Positions 16,393 to 25,628 of a DNA stretch of 64,000 nucleotides are shown piece after piece. The first letter of the stretch is position 1. Each line of letters starts with the position of its first letter. The stretch comes from Rhodococcus opacus (GTDB taxonomy: Bacteria > Actinomycetota > Actinomycetes > Mycobacteriales > Mycobacteriaceae): contig NZ_JAAXPA010000035.1 in assembly GCF_012396235.1 (NCBI RefSeq), positions 24,585 to 88,584 of the forward strand, in the 5' to 3' direction. The position numbers were made by a program, and so were the translations under genes. Below the pieces are notes generated by a model that saw only the letters and a list, made by a program, of their open reading frames with translations, made no database searches and was not told the origin of the DNA.

Positions 16393-17714
16393 CTCGCCCT
16401 CGATTCGGGAGCATTCGCCGCGTCTGTGAGCGGAATTGCGCTGAGCGCCTGCTTGACCCGCGTGCGGTGGTCGAGGATGACCGATCGCGCCACGCCGTCG
16501 AGGAGGTCCCAGAGTTCGTCGGGTTCGTGGACGGCGAACTCGCGCACGTCGCGGCCGTGGAGGCGGACCCACAGGCGGCGGAGGTAGGGCCGCCACGGCT
16601 CGAGGAGTTCGGCGGCGATGGCCGTCAGTGGATTCGCTGCGGGCAGCGACGCGGCGTCGGGCCTCACCGCGAGGCGGCGTGCCTGCAGGACGTACGCCTC
16701 CCGTTGCCAGCGACCATTGATCACCCGGACGGCGGTGGTGTCCGTGGCCGCGGGAGAAGACGGCGTTCCGATCGGACGGAGACCGGTCGCCAGCGCGGCA
16801 CCCGTCGTCGCCGCGACCCGCAAGGATTCGTCGAGAAGCGCCCAGGGCGAGCAACTTCGGGCGATCTCGGTGGTGACCAGTTCGTGGATCGGTGGCAGTT
16901 CCGTACGGTCGGTCGACGCGCGGAGCACCGTGAAGACGCGTTCGTAGACGGATCGGTCGAACGGGAGTCCGAGGGTCGACGTGGACGCCGATGACCCCAG
17001 CCGCGGCGGCACGGGCACGGGATGCGCTGTCAGGCCGAGCCGGTGGGCCGTGACCTCGATTGTCCAGAGTGCGATGCCGTGGTGGGTTCCTTCATGCCCG
17101 GCGACCAGGCTGTCGAGTGCGTGCCGTCCGTCGTCACCGTCCTGCTCGAGGCGCGCGCCGGGACAGGCGTCGAGGACCGCGTCGATCGCGGCGGCGTGGT
17201 CGCCGGTGGCCGCGCCCGACAGCGGACGCCGTCCCCACGCGACGTCGATCAGGGCGTTCAGTTCCCGTGCCCGTTCCGGGTCGGTGACGTGGGCCTTCAA
17301 CGCCTGAGTGGTGCGGCCGGCCGCGACATCGTGCACGTCGCGCAGCGTGTCCTCGGCGACGGATTCGTCCCGGAACGGGTCGGGTGAGCCCGAGCCGGAC
17401 GCAAGTTCGAAACAGCGTTGGAAGTACAGGTCCTGGGGGTTGCCGTCGGTGATGCGCAGCGCTCGGCGAACCCGCTTGAGCAGCGTGAACCAGGCGGCGG
17501 TGGCGCGGAGCACGTCGGCGGAGGCGTGCACCCGGGTGGCGAGCAGCTGCGCCCCGTCGGCCGTGACGATCGGCCCGGCGCACAGCGGGTTCTGCACCGG
17601 GCGGATGACGAGCGGATCGAGGATCAGTTTCACGGTGCGGCTCAGTGGTCCGCCGTCCGGCCCACTGAGCGGTTCGACGCCGTCCAGCTCGCGCCACAGC
17701 TCGTCGAGGACCAT
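16389..17714 (-). CDS. Protein of unknown function, first gene of the TPR operon, 441 aa
   Basis: The start at 17714 (MVLDELWRELDGVEPLSGP) is chosen because it begins the conserved-looking part; upstream residues read as random. The protein is mostly helical by composition, with WFTLLKRVRRALRITDGNPQDLYFQRCFELASG near 90 to 120 and RPYLRRLWVRLHGRDV near the end. There is no membrane helix or known catalytic motif. I do not recognise it. It overlaps the next gene by four bases. Divergence from the lipoprotein gene at 17923 leaves about 210 bases for promoters. Confidence 0.7.
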   Translation of the reverse strand: MVLDELWRELDGVEPLSGPDGGPLSRTVKLILDPLVIRPVQNPLCAGPIVTADGAQLLATRVHASADVLRATAAWFTLLKRVRRALRITDGNPQDLYFQRCFELASGSGSPDPFRDESVAEDTLRDVHDVAAGRTTQALKAHVTDPERARELNALIDVAWGRRPLSGAATGDHAAAIDAVLDACPGARLEQDGDDGRHALDSLVAGHEGTHHGIALWTIEVTAHRLGLTAHPVPVPPRLGSSASTSTLGLPFDRSVYERVFTVLRASTDRTELPPIHELVTTEIARSCSPWALLDESLRVAATTGAALATGLRPIGTPSSPAATDTTAVRVINGRWQREAYVLQARRLAVRPDAASLPAANPLTAIAAELLEPWRPYLRRLWVRLHGRDVREFAVHEPDELWDLLDGVARSVILDHRTRVKQALSAIPLTDAANAPESRAS

Positions 17715-17922
17715 CGCGCGCGGTCGCCGAGCAGCCGTTGAGCTCCTCGATCCAGTCCGCATTCGAGCAGGTTACCGCAGGGATGCCCCGTCGACCCGTC
17801 GACAAATCTGGGATCGGTAGGGCGCGAGACGTTCCTACCTTTCTCACATCGGCTCCAGTCCGCGAGCCGAAGGAATCGACGACGGGCGCCGAGCGCCCCT
17901 CACGAAACGTGAAGGACGGATC

Positions 17923-18465
17923 ATGAACAAGATCGTTCGGACTCAGAAGCGCGTCTACACCGCCGGCATCGTGGCGGCGGCCGCTGTCGCCCTGCTCGTC
18001 TCGGGCTGCAGCGACACCAGCGACAGCGACTCCGGCGGTGGAAGCTCCGAACAGTCCCCGGCCGCCGCGTCCGAGGCAGGCGCGTCCTCGGCCGCGGTCG
18101 ACGGCAAGGCACTGGAAGCCGACTTCGACGCCACCTGCGCCAAGCAGGGCGACACCCTCGCGTTGGCGCTGGCGGACACCGCCAACGCGACGTACGGCGA
18201 CCTGGCGGTCTCCGCGACCGTCACCGGCACCGACACCGTGCAGGCCGTCGGGATCGCGGGCAGCAAGGGCGGGTCGAACGGCCTCCCGTACGCCCTCGGC
18301 TTCGGCCAGGGAATGCCCGGTGGCTCCGCGACGGTCGTGAAGGACGGCGACACCTACACGATCACCGGCGAAGGCGTCGGGGCGCCCGACATGAGCATCC
18401 CGACCGCGCCGAGTTCGTCGAAGTTCGACATCACGTTCGCATGCTCGACCGTCGTGGGCGGCTGA
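17923..18465 (+). CDS. LpqH-type (19 kDa antigen-like) lipoprotein
   Basis: This is a 180-residue secreted lipoprotein. A positively charged start and hydrophobic stretch (AGIVAAAAVALLVSGC) end in the lipobox LVSGC at Cys29. A Ser/Ala/Gly-rich linker follows, then a domain with Cys74 and Cys175 that could form a disulfide. The pattern, including GDTYTITGEGVG and the final FDITFACSTV, fits the LpqH family of mycobacterial 19 kDa lipoproteins, which are cell-envelope proteins of uncertain function. GAAGGACGG is the ribosome site. A membrane protein gene follows after a hairpin. Confidence 0.88.
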   Translation: MNKIVRTQKRVYTAGIVAAAAVALLVSGCSDTSDSDSGGGSSEQSPAAASEAGASSAAVDGKALEADFDATCAKQGDTLALALADTANATYGDLAVSATVTGTDTVQAVGIAGSKGGSNGLPYALGFGQGMPGGSATVVKDGDTYTITGEGVGAPDMSIPTAPSSSKFDITFACSTVVGG

Positions 18466-18477
18466 GCCGGCTCACCC

Positions 18478-18512
18478 GGGACGCGCGCGGGAGTCGAGTT
18501 CGCGCGCGTCCC
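18478..18512 (+). terminator. GC-rich perfect hairpin after the lipoprotein gene
   Basis: GGGACGCGCGCG and CGCGCGCGTCCC form perfect 12-base arms around an 11-base loop, 12 bases past the lipoprotein stop. No T run follows, so it may be a partial terminator or a message-stabilising stem. Confidence 0.55.
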
Positions 18513-18553
18513 ACCCGTTCTTCCACCCAGTTCAGGCACGGAGAGGACTCATC

Positions 18554-19357
18554 GTGAAGAAGATCGTGCGTACCGCCGCCCTGGTGTTTCTCGTCGGGTC
18601 GGTCGGCTACTACCTGTGGTACGGCCTCGGCGATCGGGGGCGGACGAACTACGGAATCGACGCGCTGTCGTGGGTCGGCCCGCAGATGATCTGGCCGATC
18701 GTCGCGGTCAGCGTGGTCGTGGTCTGTTTCGCCGTCACCGGCGACAGTGTGCTGGCAGTGTTCACGGGGCGGAACAGTGCCGCGTTCCGGCACGGCGCGG
18801 TCGGGATCGGGACGGTGCGGTCGGTGCGCCAGACCGGCATGACGCTCAACGATCAACCGGAAGTGCGGATCGACCTCGGCGTCGAGGGCGCCGACGGCAG
18901 GATCTTCGAATCGCACGCCAGGATGATCGTGCCGCTGACCGAGTTGGCGCTTCTCCGTCCAGGGGTCGTCCTGCCCGTCCGCTATCTTCCGGACCGCACC
19001 GACAAGGTCGAGATCGATCGCTCGGGCGACATGTCGACGGCCCAGGATGCGTTGAACCGATCCATGATTCGTGAGGGGATCACCACCCCGGGCAAGCTCG
19101 ACATCGCGGCCCGCGGCATCCCCGCGCCGGCGGTGGTGCAGTCGCTCAGCGTGCCCGGCGAGATCCGCAACGGGAATTCGAAGGTCGAACTCGGGCTGGC
19201 GGTCTCCCGGCCCGACGGCACGACGTTCACCACCCGTGTCGAGAAGTTCCTGCCGCCGCGCAGCGTCGGGCACGTCCAGGTCGGCCGGGTGGTGACGGTC
19301 CACTATCTGCCGGCGCACGAGCAAGAGGTCGTCATCGCCCTTCCTGCGAATGTGTGA
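18554..19357 (+). CDS. Membrane protein with two repeated soluble domains (DUF3592-like)
   Basis: This 267-residue protein starts with GTG at 18554 after GGAGAGG. Two membrane helices lie at about 8 to 25 and 45 to 68. Two related domains of about 75 residues follow. Each begins with a VxSV/VQSL strand and GM/GE turn, has PEVRIDLGVEGADG or SKVELGLAVSRPDG in the middle, and ends with VLPVRYLPDRTDKVEID or VVTVHYLPAHEQEVVIA. The repeat shows an internal duplication. DUF3592-type domains face the outside of the membrane; function is unknown. It may be co-transcribed with the lipoprotein. Confidence 0.75.
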   Translation: MKKIVRTAALVFLVGSVGYYLWYGLGDRGRTNYGIDALSWVGPQMIWPIVAVSVVVVCFAVTGDSVLAVFTGRNSAAFRHGAVGIGTVRSVRQTGMTLNDQPEVRIDLGVEGADGRIFESHARMIVPLTELALLRPGVVLPVRYLPDRTDKVEIDRSGDMSTAQDALNRSMIREGITTPGKLDIAARGIPAPAVVQSLSVPGEIRNGNSKVELGLAVSRPDGTTFTTRVEKFLPPRSVGHVQVGRVVTVHYLPAHEQEVVIALPANV

Positions 19358-19366
19358 CGACGGCGA

Positions 19367-19801
19367 TCAGTCCCGGGGCGGAAGTCCCAGTGACCGGACG
19401 AGGAGCAGGAGTTGTTCGCGCAGCGGCCCCACGTCGCCGACGGCGGCGGTGAGGGCCGCATCCTCCTTCTCCAGGGTGAGCAGGCGGCGGTAGATCGCGC
19501 GGCCCGGCTCGGTGATCGCGACCCGCTTGCGCCGCTCGTCGAGTGGATCGGTTTCCCGGGTGACGTACCCGGCGCGTTCGAGGCGGTCGATGGTGCGGCT
19601 GATGGTCTGGTCCGTCACCCGCGAGACCTTCGCGATGTCCCGCTGCGAGGCAGGCCGGTCGGCGATCGTGTGCAGGCAGATGAGGCCGGCGTGGGTCATG
19701 TTCTGTGACCGGAGAATGTCCTCCCACGAGTGCTCGACCAGCCGCGCAGCCGTGGACAACAGCCGTCCGGTAGGCCACTCGTCCATGCTGTCGCCCGTCA
19801 T
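19367..19801 (-). CDS. MarR-family transcriptional regulator
   Basis: This 144-residue winged-helix repressor starts at 19801 after GGAGGCGAAGAA. The recognition region is ASQRDIAKVSRVTDQTISRTIDRLERAGYV, and the wing is RETDPLDERRKRVAITEPGR. Such proteins repress efflux genes until a phenolic or lipophilic ligand binds. It is divergent from an MMPL exporter with 99 bases between, and an inverted repeat lies there. It very likely controls the exporter and itself. Confidence 0.92.
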   Translation of the reverse strand: MTGDSMDEWPTGRLLSTAARLVEHSWEDILRSQNMTHAGLICLHTIADRPASQRDIAKVSRVTDQTISRTIDRLERAGYVTRETDPLDERRKRVAITEPGRAIYRRLLTLEKEDAALTAAVGDVGPLREQLLLLVRSLGLPPRD

Positions 19802-19821
19802 TTCTTCGCCTCCATTTGCAA

Positions 19822-19843
19822 TTTGCTCAGCAGGCTGAACAAA
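19822..19843. promoter_or_regulatory. Candidate MarR operator
   Basis: TTTGCTCAG and CTGAACAAA form nine-base arms with one mismatch around CAGG, in the gap between the divergent marR and mmpL starts. The location and size fit a MarR dimer site. Confidence 0.55.
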
Positions 19844-19900
19844 ATAGGAACATCGCAATCCGGACATCCGGACGTCGAACTGTCCAGCATTGGAGAGCAC

Positions 19901-22042
19901 GTGACCACAACTGCCCGCCCGCGCCCGGTTCGTCGCCTGCGGTGGATTCTGCCAGCCCTGCTGGTGATCGTCTGGCTGGCCGTCGGCGGTTTCGGTGGTC
20001 CGTTCGCCGGCAAACTCTCCTCGGTCCAGCAGAACGACAGCACGTCGTTCCTGCCCGCGTCGGCCGAGGCCACGGAGGTCTCGGCGCCGCAGAAGGGTTT
20101 CACCGACACGCAGTTCGTGCCGGCGATCGTCGTCGCCGAACGGACGTCGGGGATCACCGCGGCCGACACCGAGTTCCTCGCCGGCACCGCGAACTCCTTC
20201 GCCGGTTCGGAGGGATTCGGTGACGAGGTGTCACCGCCGATCCCGTCCGCCGACGGCCGGGCACTGCAGCTGTTCGTGCCCGTCGACAGCGCCGGCGAGG
20301 TCGGCGACAGTGTCACGGAACTCCGGGACGCGCTCGATGCCGCACCGGACGGTCTCACCGTCCTCGTCACCGGACCCGCCGGTCAGGTAGCGGATCTGTC
20401 CTCGGCGTTCGCGGGAATCGACGGACTGCTGCTCCTGGTGGCGGGTGTCGTCGTGATCCTCATCCTCATCGTCGTCTACCGCAGTCCGATCCTTCCGTTC
20501 GCGGTGATCACCTCCGCCGTCTTCGCGCTGGGACTGTCGAGCCTCCTCGTGTACCTGCTCGCCGACGCCGGTGTGATCGCGCTGAACGGCCAGAGTCAGG
20601 GAATCCTGTTCATCCTGGTCTTCGGTGCCGCGACCGACTACGCCCTGCTGCTCGTGTCCCGCTACCGCGAGGAACTGCGGATCGAGCAGGACAAGTACCG
20701 CGCCATGCGGACCGCGTGGCGGGCGACGCTGGAACCCGTCGCCGCCTCCGCGGGCACCGTCATCGCCGGCGTGCTCTGCCTGCTGCTGTCCGATCTCAAC
20801 TCCAACCGCGGACTCGGGCCCGTGGCGGCCATCGGCATCGCGGCGTCGTTCGTCGCGTCCATGACATACCTCCCCGCGGTGCTCGTACTCCTCGGCCGGA
20901 CGGCGTACTGGCCGAGCCGGCCCGCGTTCGACGCACGGCACGCAGAGAAGGACGAAGCCGCAGACCACAAGTTCTGGGCCGCGCTCGCGGCACGGATCGG
21001 TGCGCACCCACGCCGGTTCTGGGTGGCGTCGAGCCTGGTGCTGGTGCTCTTCGCGCTCCTGATGCCCCAGTTCGAAGCGAGTGGTGTCGCCGAGTCGGAG
21101 ACGTTCCTCCTCGACGTCGATTCCGTTGCGGGCCAGCAGATTCTCGGCGACCACTTCGACGCCGGCTCCGGTTCGCCGGCGGTGATCATCGCGAACGAGG
21201 GCTCCCGCGATGCGGTAGCCGACGCTGCCCGGGTCGAGGGAGTCGGCGACATCACCGTGCTGTCCGCCCCCGGCACGCAGGACCCGCTGGTGGTGGACGG
21301 CCGGGTGGCGATCGAAGCCACCCTGACCGATCCGGCCGATTCCCTCGCGGCCGAGGACACCATCGTCCGCCTGCGTGAGGCCGTCCACCCGATCGACGGC
21401 GCCGACGCCCTGGTCGGCGGCACCACCGCCACGGACCTCGACACCAAGACCACGTCGACGCGTGACCGCACGCTGATCATCCCCGTCGTGATCCTCGTGG
21501 TGTTCGCGATCCTGTGCCTGCTGCTGCGTTCGCTACTCGCGCCGCTGCTGCTGATGGGAACGGTGGTGCTGTCCTTCGCTGCGACGCTGGGCGTCTCGTC
21601 CCTGGTCTTCGAGCACATCTTCGGATTCCCGGGTGCCGATCCCGTGGTCCCGCTGTTCGCGTTCGTGTTCCTCGTCGCCCTCGGAATCGATTACAACATC
21701 TTCCTCATGACCCGGGTCCGGGAAGAGGCCCGGCGCATCGGAACCCGGCGCGGCGCGTTGCGCGGCCTGACCGTCACCGGCGGAGTGATCACGTCGGCGG
21801 GAGTGGTTCTGGCGGCGACCTTCTCGGCACTCGCCGTCATTCCGCTGATCTTCCTCGCGCAGATCGCCTTCATCGTGGCGTTCGGCGTGCTCCTCGACGC
21901 ACTCCTCGTGCGGTCACTCCTGGTGCCCGCCCTCACCGTCGACATCGGGCAGAAGATCTGGTGGCCGAGCAAGCTCGCGTCGGCACCGGAACCGGACGAG
22001 AACGTCTCTGCGGAGCCGGAATTGGACTCGAGTCGTATGTGA
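19901..22042 (+). CDS. MMPL-family RND transporter
   Basis: This 713-residue membrane exporter starts with GTG at 19901 after GGAGAGCAC. One helix near residue 15 anchors the first periplasmic loop (about 35 to 165). A helix bundle follows (LLLLVAGVVVILILIVVYRS onward) with the conserved FGAATDYALLLVSRYREEL. The architecture repeats in the second half, with a loop of about 150 residues and the FLVALGIDYNIFLMTRVREEA motif. Both acidic residues needed for proton coupling are kept. Small MMPL proteins of this size export drugs, siderophores or lipids. MarR control suggests an inducible efflux role. Confidence 0.92.
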   Translation: MTTTARPRPVRRLRWILPALLVIVWLAVGGFGGPFAGKLSSVQQNDSTSFLPASAEATEVSAPQKGFTDTQFVPAIVVAERTSGITAADTEFLAGTANSFAGSEGFGDEVSPPIPSADGRALQLFVPVDSAGEVGDSVTELRDALDAAPDGLTVLVTGPAGQVADLSSAFAGIDGLLLLVAGVVVILILIVVYRSPILPFAVITSAVFALGLSSLLVYLLADAGVIALNGQSQGILFILVFGAATDYALLLVSRYREELRIEQDKYRAMRTAWRATLEPVAASAGTVIAGVLCLLLSDLNSNRGLGPVAAIGIAASFVASMTYLPAVLVLLGRTAYWPSRPAFDARHAEKDEAADHKFWAALAARIGAHPRRFWVASSLVLVLFALLMPQFEASGVAESETFLLDVDSVAGQQILGDHFDAGSGSPAVIIANEGSRDAVADAARVEGVGDITVLSAPGTQDPLVVDGRVAIEATLTDPADSLAAEDTIVRLREAVHPIDGADALVGGTTATDLDTKTTSTRDRTLIIPVVILVVFAILCLLLRSLLAPLLLMGTVVLSFAATLGVSSLVFEHIFGFPGADPVVPLFAFVFLVALGIDYNIFLMTRVREEARRIGTRRGALRGLTVTGGVITSAGVVLAATFSALAVIPLIFLAQIAFIVAFGVLLDALLVRSLLVPALTVDIGQKIWWPSKLASAPEPDENVSAEPELDSSRM

Positions 22043-22516
22043 GCGCGCTCGGCGAATGCCGCAAGCGTGATGTCTGCCTGTTCGCTCATGGTCGCGCAGC
22101 CGAGCCTGGCTCGATTAACGGCACAGCGGGACTGCGCGGTACAACTCGAATGTCGGTGCAGTCAGCAGGGAGGCGACCACGGCCGGTGATCGTCTGGAGG
22201 TCCAGTTCTGCGACCCGGGCACGACCTCGACCGCCGATCCGGCCCGTCCTGGCCTACCTCGATGAGGTGACGGCCGTGGCGGAAGCGGGATGCGTGCCGT
22301 CGCTTCTCGAGCTCGAGAGTTACCGTCCCCTGGTTGGTTGACCTCCGCACAGGACGACTTCGTTCTCGTCGGGGACGTTCCGTGTTCGGCGTCCGTAGAC
22401 CAGTGTTTCGAGGAGAAGATGCGGGCGCAGTTGTGGGGCGGTCAGGACGGGTGTGATCGGGGAATCCTGTCGGCCACTACGGATCGCTCGTGGTCGACCT
22501 GCCAAGCACTACACGA
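22043..22516. other. Intergenic stretch, no gene recognised
   Basis: About 470 bases between two convergent genes. Short open frames on both strands have no recognisable protein pattern and no ribosome site. I see nothing to annotate. Confidence 0.5.
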
Positions 22517-23341
22517 TTACGGGTTCGTGACGGTGGGCTCGCCGGAACGTGCGCGGGGTAGCCGGGCGATCGCGGTGGCGACGATGGCCAGCGCGGCGGC
22601 CGCCAGCGCGGCGATGGCGGCGGGCTGTGAGGTGGAACCGTCGCCGGTGGTCCGCGCGACGGCGATCCATACGAGCCCCCAGACGATGGCTGCTGTGACG
22701 GTGAAGCGTCCGTGACCGGCGACGGCAAGGACCACGGCGACCACGGCGACTACGGTGAGGACGAGCACGGCCCAGGTATCGGCCCCGAGAGCGAACGGAT
22801 CGATCTCGGCGGCGGCCAGCGCGGCGGCGATGTTGGCGACCACCGCGACACACACCCAGCCGAGGTACACGAACGCGGTGGCGTCGACCACGATCGCCTC
22901 GACACGACTGGACGGCTTCGTGTTGGTCAGGATGTCGAACACGACGACCAGCATTGCGAGTAACGCGAGAATGGTCAGGACGCTGAGCGACAGTTGTTCG
23001 AACTGCACGCAGGCTATCCATGCCGCGTTCAGGATCATCGCCGCGGCGAGCCACCACCCGGCGCGGCGTTGCCGAGGATCGGTGCGGTGCGCGGGCAGTG
23101 CCTGCCAGATCGCGAGCGCGAGGAACCCGAGGTAGATCAGGGTCCAGATGGAGAAGGCGGGCCCGCCGGGGGCCACTGCGGTGGCGTCGGTGGCGAGGGC
23201 GCCGTCGGCGACCTGGGAGATCGGGGTTCCCACCAGCGCCCCTGAGCCGATGATCGAACCCACGACCGCCACCACCGCGGAGAGGATCACGACGAGCACA
23301 CGGGCACCGTCGTGCGGAGATGATTCGATCGATCCGCTCAT
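22517..23341 (-). CDS. TspO/tryptophan-rich sensory-type membrane protein
   Basis: This 274-residue polytopic membrane protein has about eight hydrophobic helices. The ATG at 23341 has AAAGGAG five bases upstream. The segment PAFSIWTLIYLGFLALAIWQ, then RRAGWWLAAAMILNAAWIA, resembles the tryptophan-rich signature of TspO/MBR-like proteins, though it is longer than the 160-residue TspO. TspO proteins bind porphyrins and similar ligands. The role in this organism is unknown. A WhiB gene lies about 140 bases upstream on the same strand. Confidence 0.75.
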   Translation of the reverse strand: MSGSIESSPHDGARVLVVILSAVVAVVGSIIGSGALVGTPISQVADGALATDATAVAPGGPAFSIWTLIYLGFLALAIWQALPAHRTDPRQRRAGWWLAAAMILNAAWIACVQFEQLSLSVLTILALLAMLVVVFDILTNTKPSSRVEAIVVDATAFVYLGWVCVAVVANIAAALAAAEIDPFALGADTWAVLVLTVVAVVAVVLAVAGHGRFTVTAAIVWGLVWIAVARTTGDGSTSQPAAIAALAAAALAIVATAIARLPRARSGEPTVTNP

Positions 23342-23480
23342 GGTCACTCCTTTGCGGGAGAACGTCCCTTGTCGAGGATAGGGACTTCAGGAGTGCCGTC
23401 TGCCGGTTCGCAGAGAGACGTTCACAGGTTCCGGAGGCGGAGCCGTGACGGGGGGATCGATGTCACCGCGCACGTGTTCG

Positions 23481-23870
23481 TCACGTGCACGAGCAGGGAG
23501 AGCGGTGGTGGTGTGGTGCCGGAGCGTGTGTGGCGTCGCGGTGGCGGGCTGGGACGCGGGTGCGTCGGGTGTGGCGGGTGCGCTCGTTTTCGGACATGCC
23601 ACCCCAGATGCCGTATGCCTCGGTGGCGGTGAGAGCGTGGGCTCGGCACTGAGCGAGTACGGGGCAGTCCTGGCAGATCTGTGTGGCGGCGCGCTCACGT
23701 CGGGCGCGGTCGGGGCCGCGTTCACCGTCGGGGGAGAAGAACAGGTTGGTGTCGGTGCTGCGGCAGGACGCGCGGTGCTGCCAGTCCCGGTCGGGGGAGT
23801 GGCGGAAATGATCAGGCACAGCGGGATGGGTCGCTTTCGGAGTGGAGCGGAGGGCCAAATCTGTCGGCAA
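23481..23870 (-). CDS. WhiB-family iron-sulfur transcription factor
   Basis: This roughly 129-residue protein has the four WhiB cysteines in the order Cys36, Cys66, Cys69 and Cys75 (RASCRS; CQDCPVLAQC), which hold a 4Fe-4S cluster. The turn GIWGGMSENER matches the conserved GIWGG loop. The C terminus is basic and histidine-rich (RTRVPARHRD, then HHH), as in DNA-binding tails. The TTG start at 23870 is uncertain; no in-frame ATG lies before the first cysteine. WhiB proteins bind the primary sigma factor and respond to redox or nitric oxide. The exact paralogue is not assigned. Confidence 0.88.
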   Translation of the reverse strand: MPTDLALRSTPKATHPAVPDHFRHSPDRDWQHRASCRSTDTNLFFSPDGERGPDRARRERAATQICQDCPVLAQCRAHALTATEAYGIWGGMSENERTRHTRRTRVPARHRDATHAPAPHHHRSPCSCT

Positions 23871-24299
23871 GGGCGGTCGCGCGGGTGTGGCTGGCGGACG
23901 TGGGTTTGTTGCCGCGGTATGCCAGGCGGATCGGTGTGGGTTGGCGTGGCCTCCCGGGAAACAACCACGGCGTCGTTCATTTCATCCGAAGGTGTTGTGC
24001 GACATGACCCCTCGACACATCGCGGTGTCACTTCTGATGCCCGGGAGGCGGCAGTCGGGTAGCGGCAGCGACAGACCTGGGTCCGGGACTATGATCGGTG
24101 CGGCACCACGTCCGCAGGGCGTGTCGGTGTATTTGATGCCTGGGCTCGACATCGGTGGGACCGGGACGAACCCGGATGATCCACACTCGGTCACCTCTAA
24201 CGAGGTTGTAAACGGTGTGCAATTGATGGTAGCGACATGGCGAACGATACCGAAGCGTATCGCTCGAAAGTAACTGTCATCACATCCGCCGTCTCGTTC
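23871..24299. other. Intergenic stretch upstream of whiB
   Basis: About 430 bases holding the likely whiB promoter. Open frames here look like random GC-rich sequence. It also marks the border between ordinary chromosome and the decayed catabolic region. Confidence 0.4.
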
Positions 24300-24663
24300 G
24301 CGAGCGTCGTCGGCGACCGGCGTGGGCGCCTGATCCGCCACGTCCGGGATCGAGATGTTGCCTGACTGGCCGGACGGTAATCCGGCGCTTCTCCGGCGGT
24401 GTTCGAGGGCAGACATCGGGCGACGGCGTCGGTGGATACCCGACGAGAGGGCTTCGGGCGGGTCGGCGTGAGCGGCATCGACGGTCGAAAAGATCGCCCG
24501 CGATGAACCCGGCCGCCGCGAGGACTCGATCGGTGTAGGCCGGGGGCCTCGCCAGCGTCGAGGTCCACCAGGACGACCTGGCGCTTCGGACAATCTTCTG
24601 AAGGGTACGCGCTGTCGCAAGCCCGATCCCGCCGCGGCCTTCTGTGACGATCGTGGTGTTCAC
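24300..24663 (-). pseudogene. Broken short-chain dehydrogenase at the end of cluster A
   Basis: A GTG at 24663 preceded by GAGGAGACAGGC begins MNTTIVTEGRGGIGLATARTL-like sequence, the N-terminal nucleotide-binding motif of an SDR. After about 25 residues the frame shifts; a VDLDAGEAP stretch appears in another frame, and the rest is scattered. No intact catalytic YxxxK is present. It follows the SMP-30 gene by 16 bases and was probably the last gene of the cluster A operon. Confidence 0.6.
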
Positions 24664-24679
24664 GCCTGTCTCCTCACGT

Positions 24680-25546
24680 TCAGATGGACGCCGGAACTCC
24701 GGTGCGCCCGACCTGCGCGACGGCAACATGAGCGGTCGAGCGTCCTTCGTGAAACTCTTCGAGCGTTGTTGTGTTGCAGCAGAGGTAGAGGGTGTCGAGG
24801 TTCTCTCCGCCGAATGCGCACGCCACTGCCCACGTGTCGGTGACCTCGACCTTATCGGTGATCTGGCCGCCTTCGACGACCCGATAGAAGCCACTGTCGG
24901 CGCCGAGGGTCAACGCGTTCCCGAACCAGAGGCCGCCGTCACTATCCAGGGCGATGCCATCGGGATGAAACGATTCGTCGAGCTGCGCCCAAACTCGGTG
25001 GTTGGTCAGACCGCCATCTTCCGCCATGTCGAACGCGCTGATGCGGTGCGGGAAGGTTTCCGCGACCAGCAGGGTGCCATGGGGGGTACGTGCGCAGCCG
25101 TTGGGGAAGATCAGATCTCCAGGAACCTGCGAGACGCTGCCGTCGGCCCGGATGTGGACGAGGTGAGTCGGCTTCGGATCCTCTTCACCGAGCGCGAATC
25201 CGAAATTGCCGGCATAAGCGTCGCCCGCCGGTGACACATACAGGTCGTTGCCGATCCCTCCAGCCAGTGCGCTGAAGTCGGCATACTGCTCGAGCTTGCC
25301 GCCGGCGGTGATGCGATACACCGACCGCTCGTTCTGCGAGACGACAAGGGGGGTCCCGTCGGGTAGGAAACCGAGTCCGGACGGTCGGCCGGGCACTTTG
25401 GTTATCGGCGTTGCGGTGCCGTCCTCGGCGAAGGTGAGCACCTGTTCGCTGAAGAAGTCGCTGGCCCAGAATTTTCCGTCATGCCAGCGAGGTGCCTCGA
25501 GAAACTGATGCCCGGTCGAGAATACTGTGGGTTGGTAGGTAGCCAT
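24680..25546 (-). CDS. SMP-30/gluconolactonase-family lactonase (cluster A)
   Basis: This 288-residue six-bladed beta-propeller probably hydrolyses a lactone with a divalent metal. Likely metal ligands are Glu17 (FLEAPRWHDG), Asn100 (GNDLYVSPAG), Asn149 (FPNGCA) and Asp196 (HPDGIALDSDGGLWFGN). It lies downstream of a BVMO and a Dabb gene on the same strand, exactly as its paralogue at 50483 does. The BVMO is expected to make a lactone or ester, so this enzyme is the natural next step. The family is sure; the actual substrate is inferred. Confidence 0.9.
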   Translation of the reverse strand: MATYQPTVFSTGHQFLEAPRWHDGKFWASDFFSEQVLTFAEDGTATPITKVPGRPSGLGFLPDGTPLVVSQNERSVYRITAGGKLEQYADFSALAGGIGNDLYVSPAGDAYAGNFGFALGEEDPKPTHLVHIRADGSVSQVPGDLIFPNGCARTPHGTLLVAETFPHRISAFDMAEDGGLTNHRVWAQLDESFHPDGIALDSDGGLWFGNALTLGADSGFYRVVEGGQITDKVEVTDTWAVACAFGGENLDTLYLCCNTTTLEEFHEGRSTAHVAVAQVGRTGVPASI

Positions 25547-25628
25547 CGCGTGAACTCCTTAGTCCGTGCGGGTTGAGGTACTGGGTGATTGTCACTCGGC
25601 TGTCAGGAATTGGGTCCCGAGCCAGGAT

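Noticed and set aside
20231..21388. 385-residue open frame opposite mmpL
   Set aside because: It lies inside the MMPL gene on the other strand, with His/Arg/Asp-rich random composition.
23982..24620. 212-residue frame on the minus strand
   Set aside because: It crosses the SDR remnant out of frame and is not protein-like.
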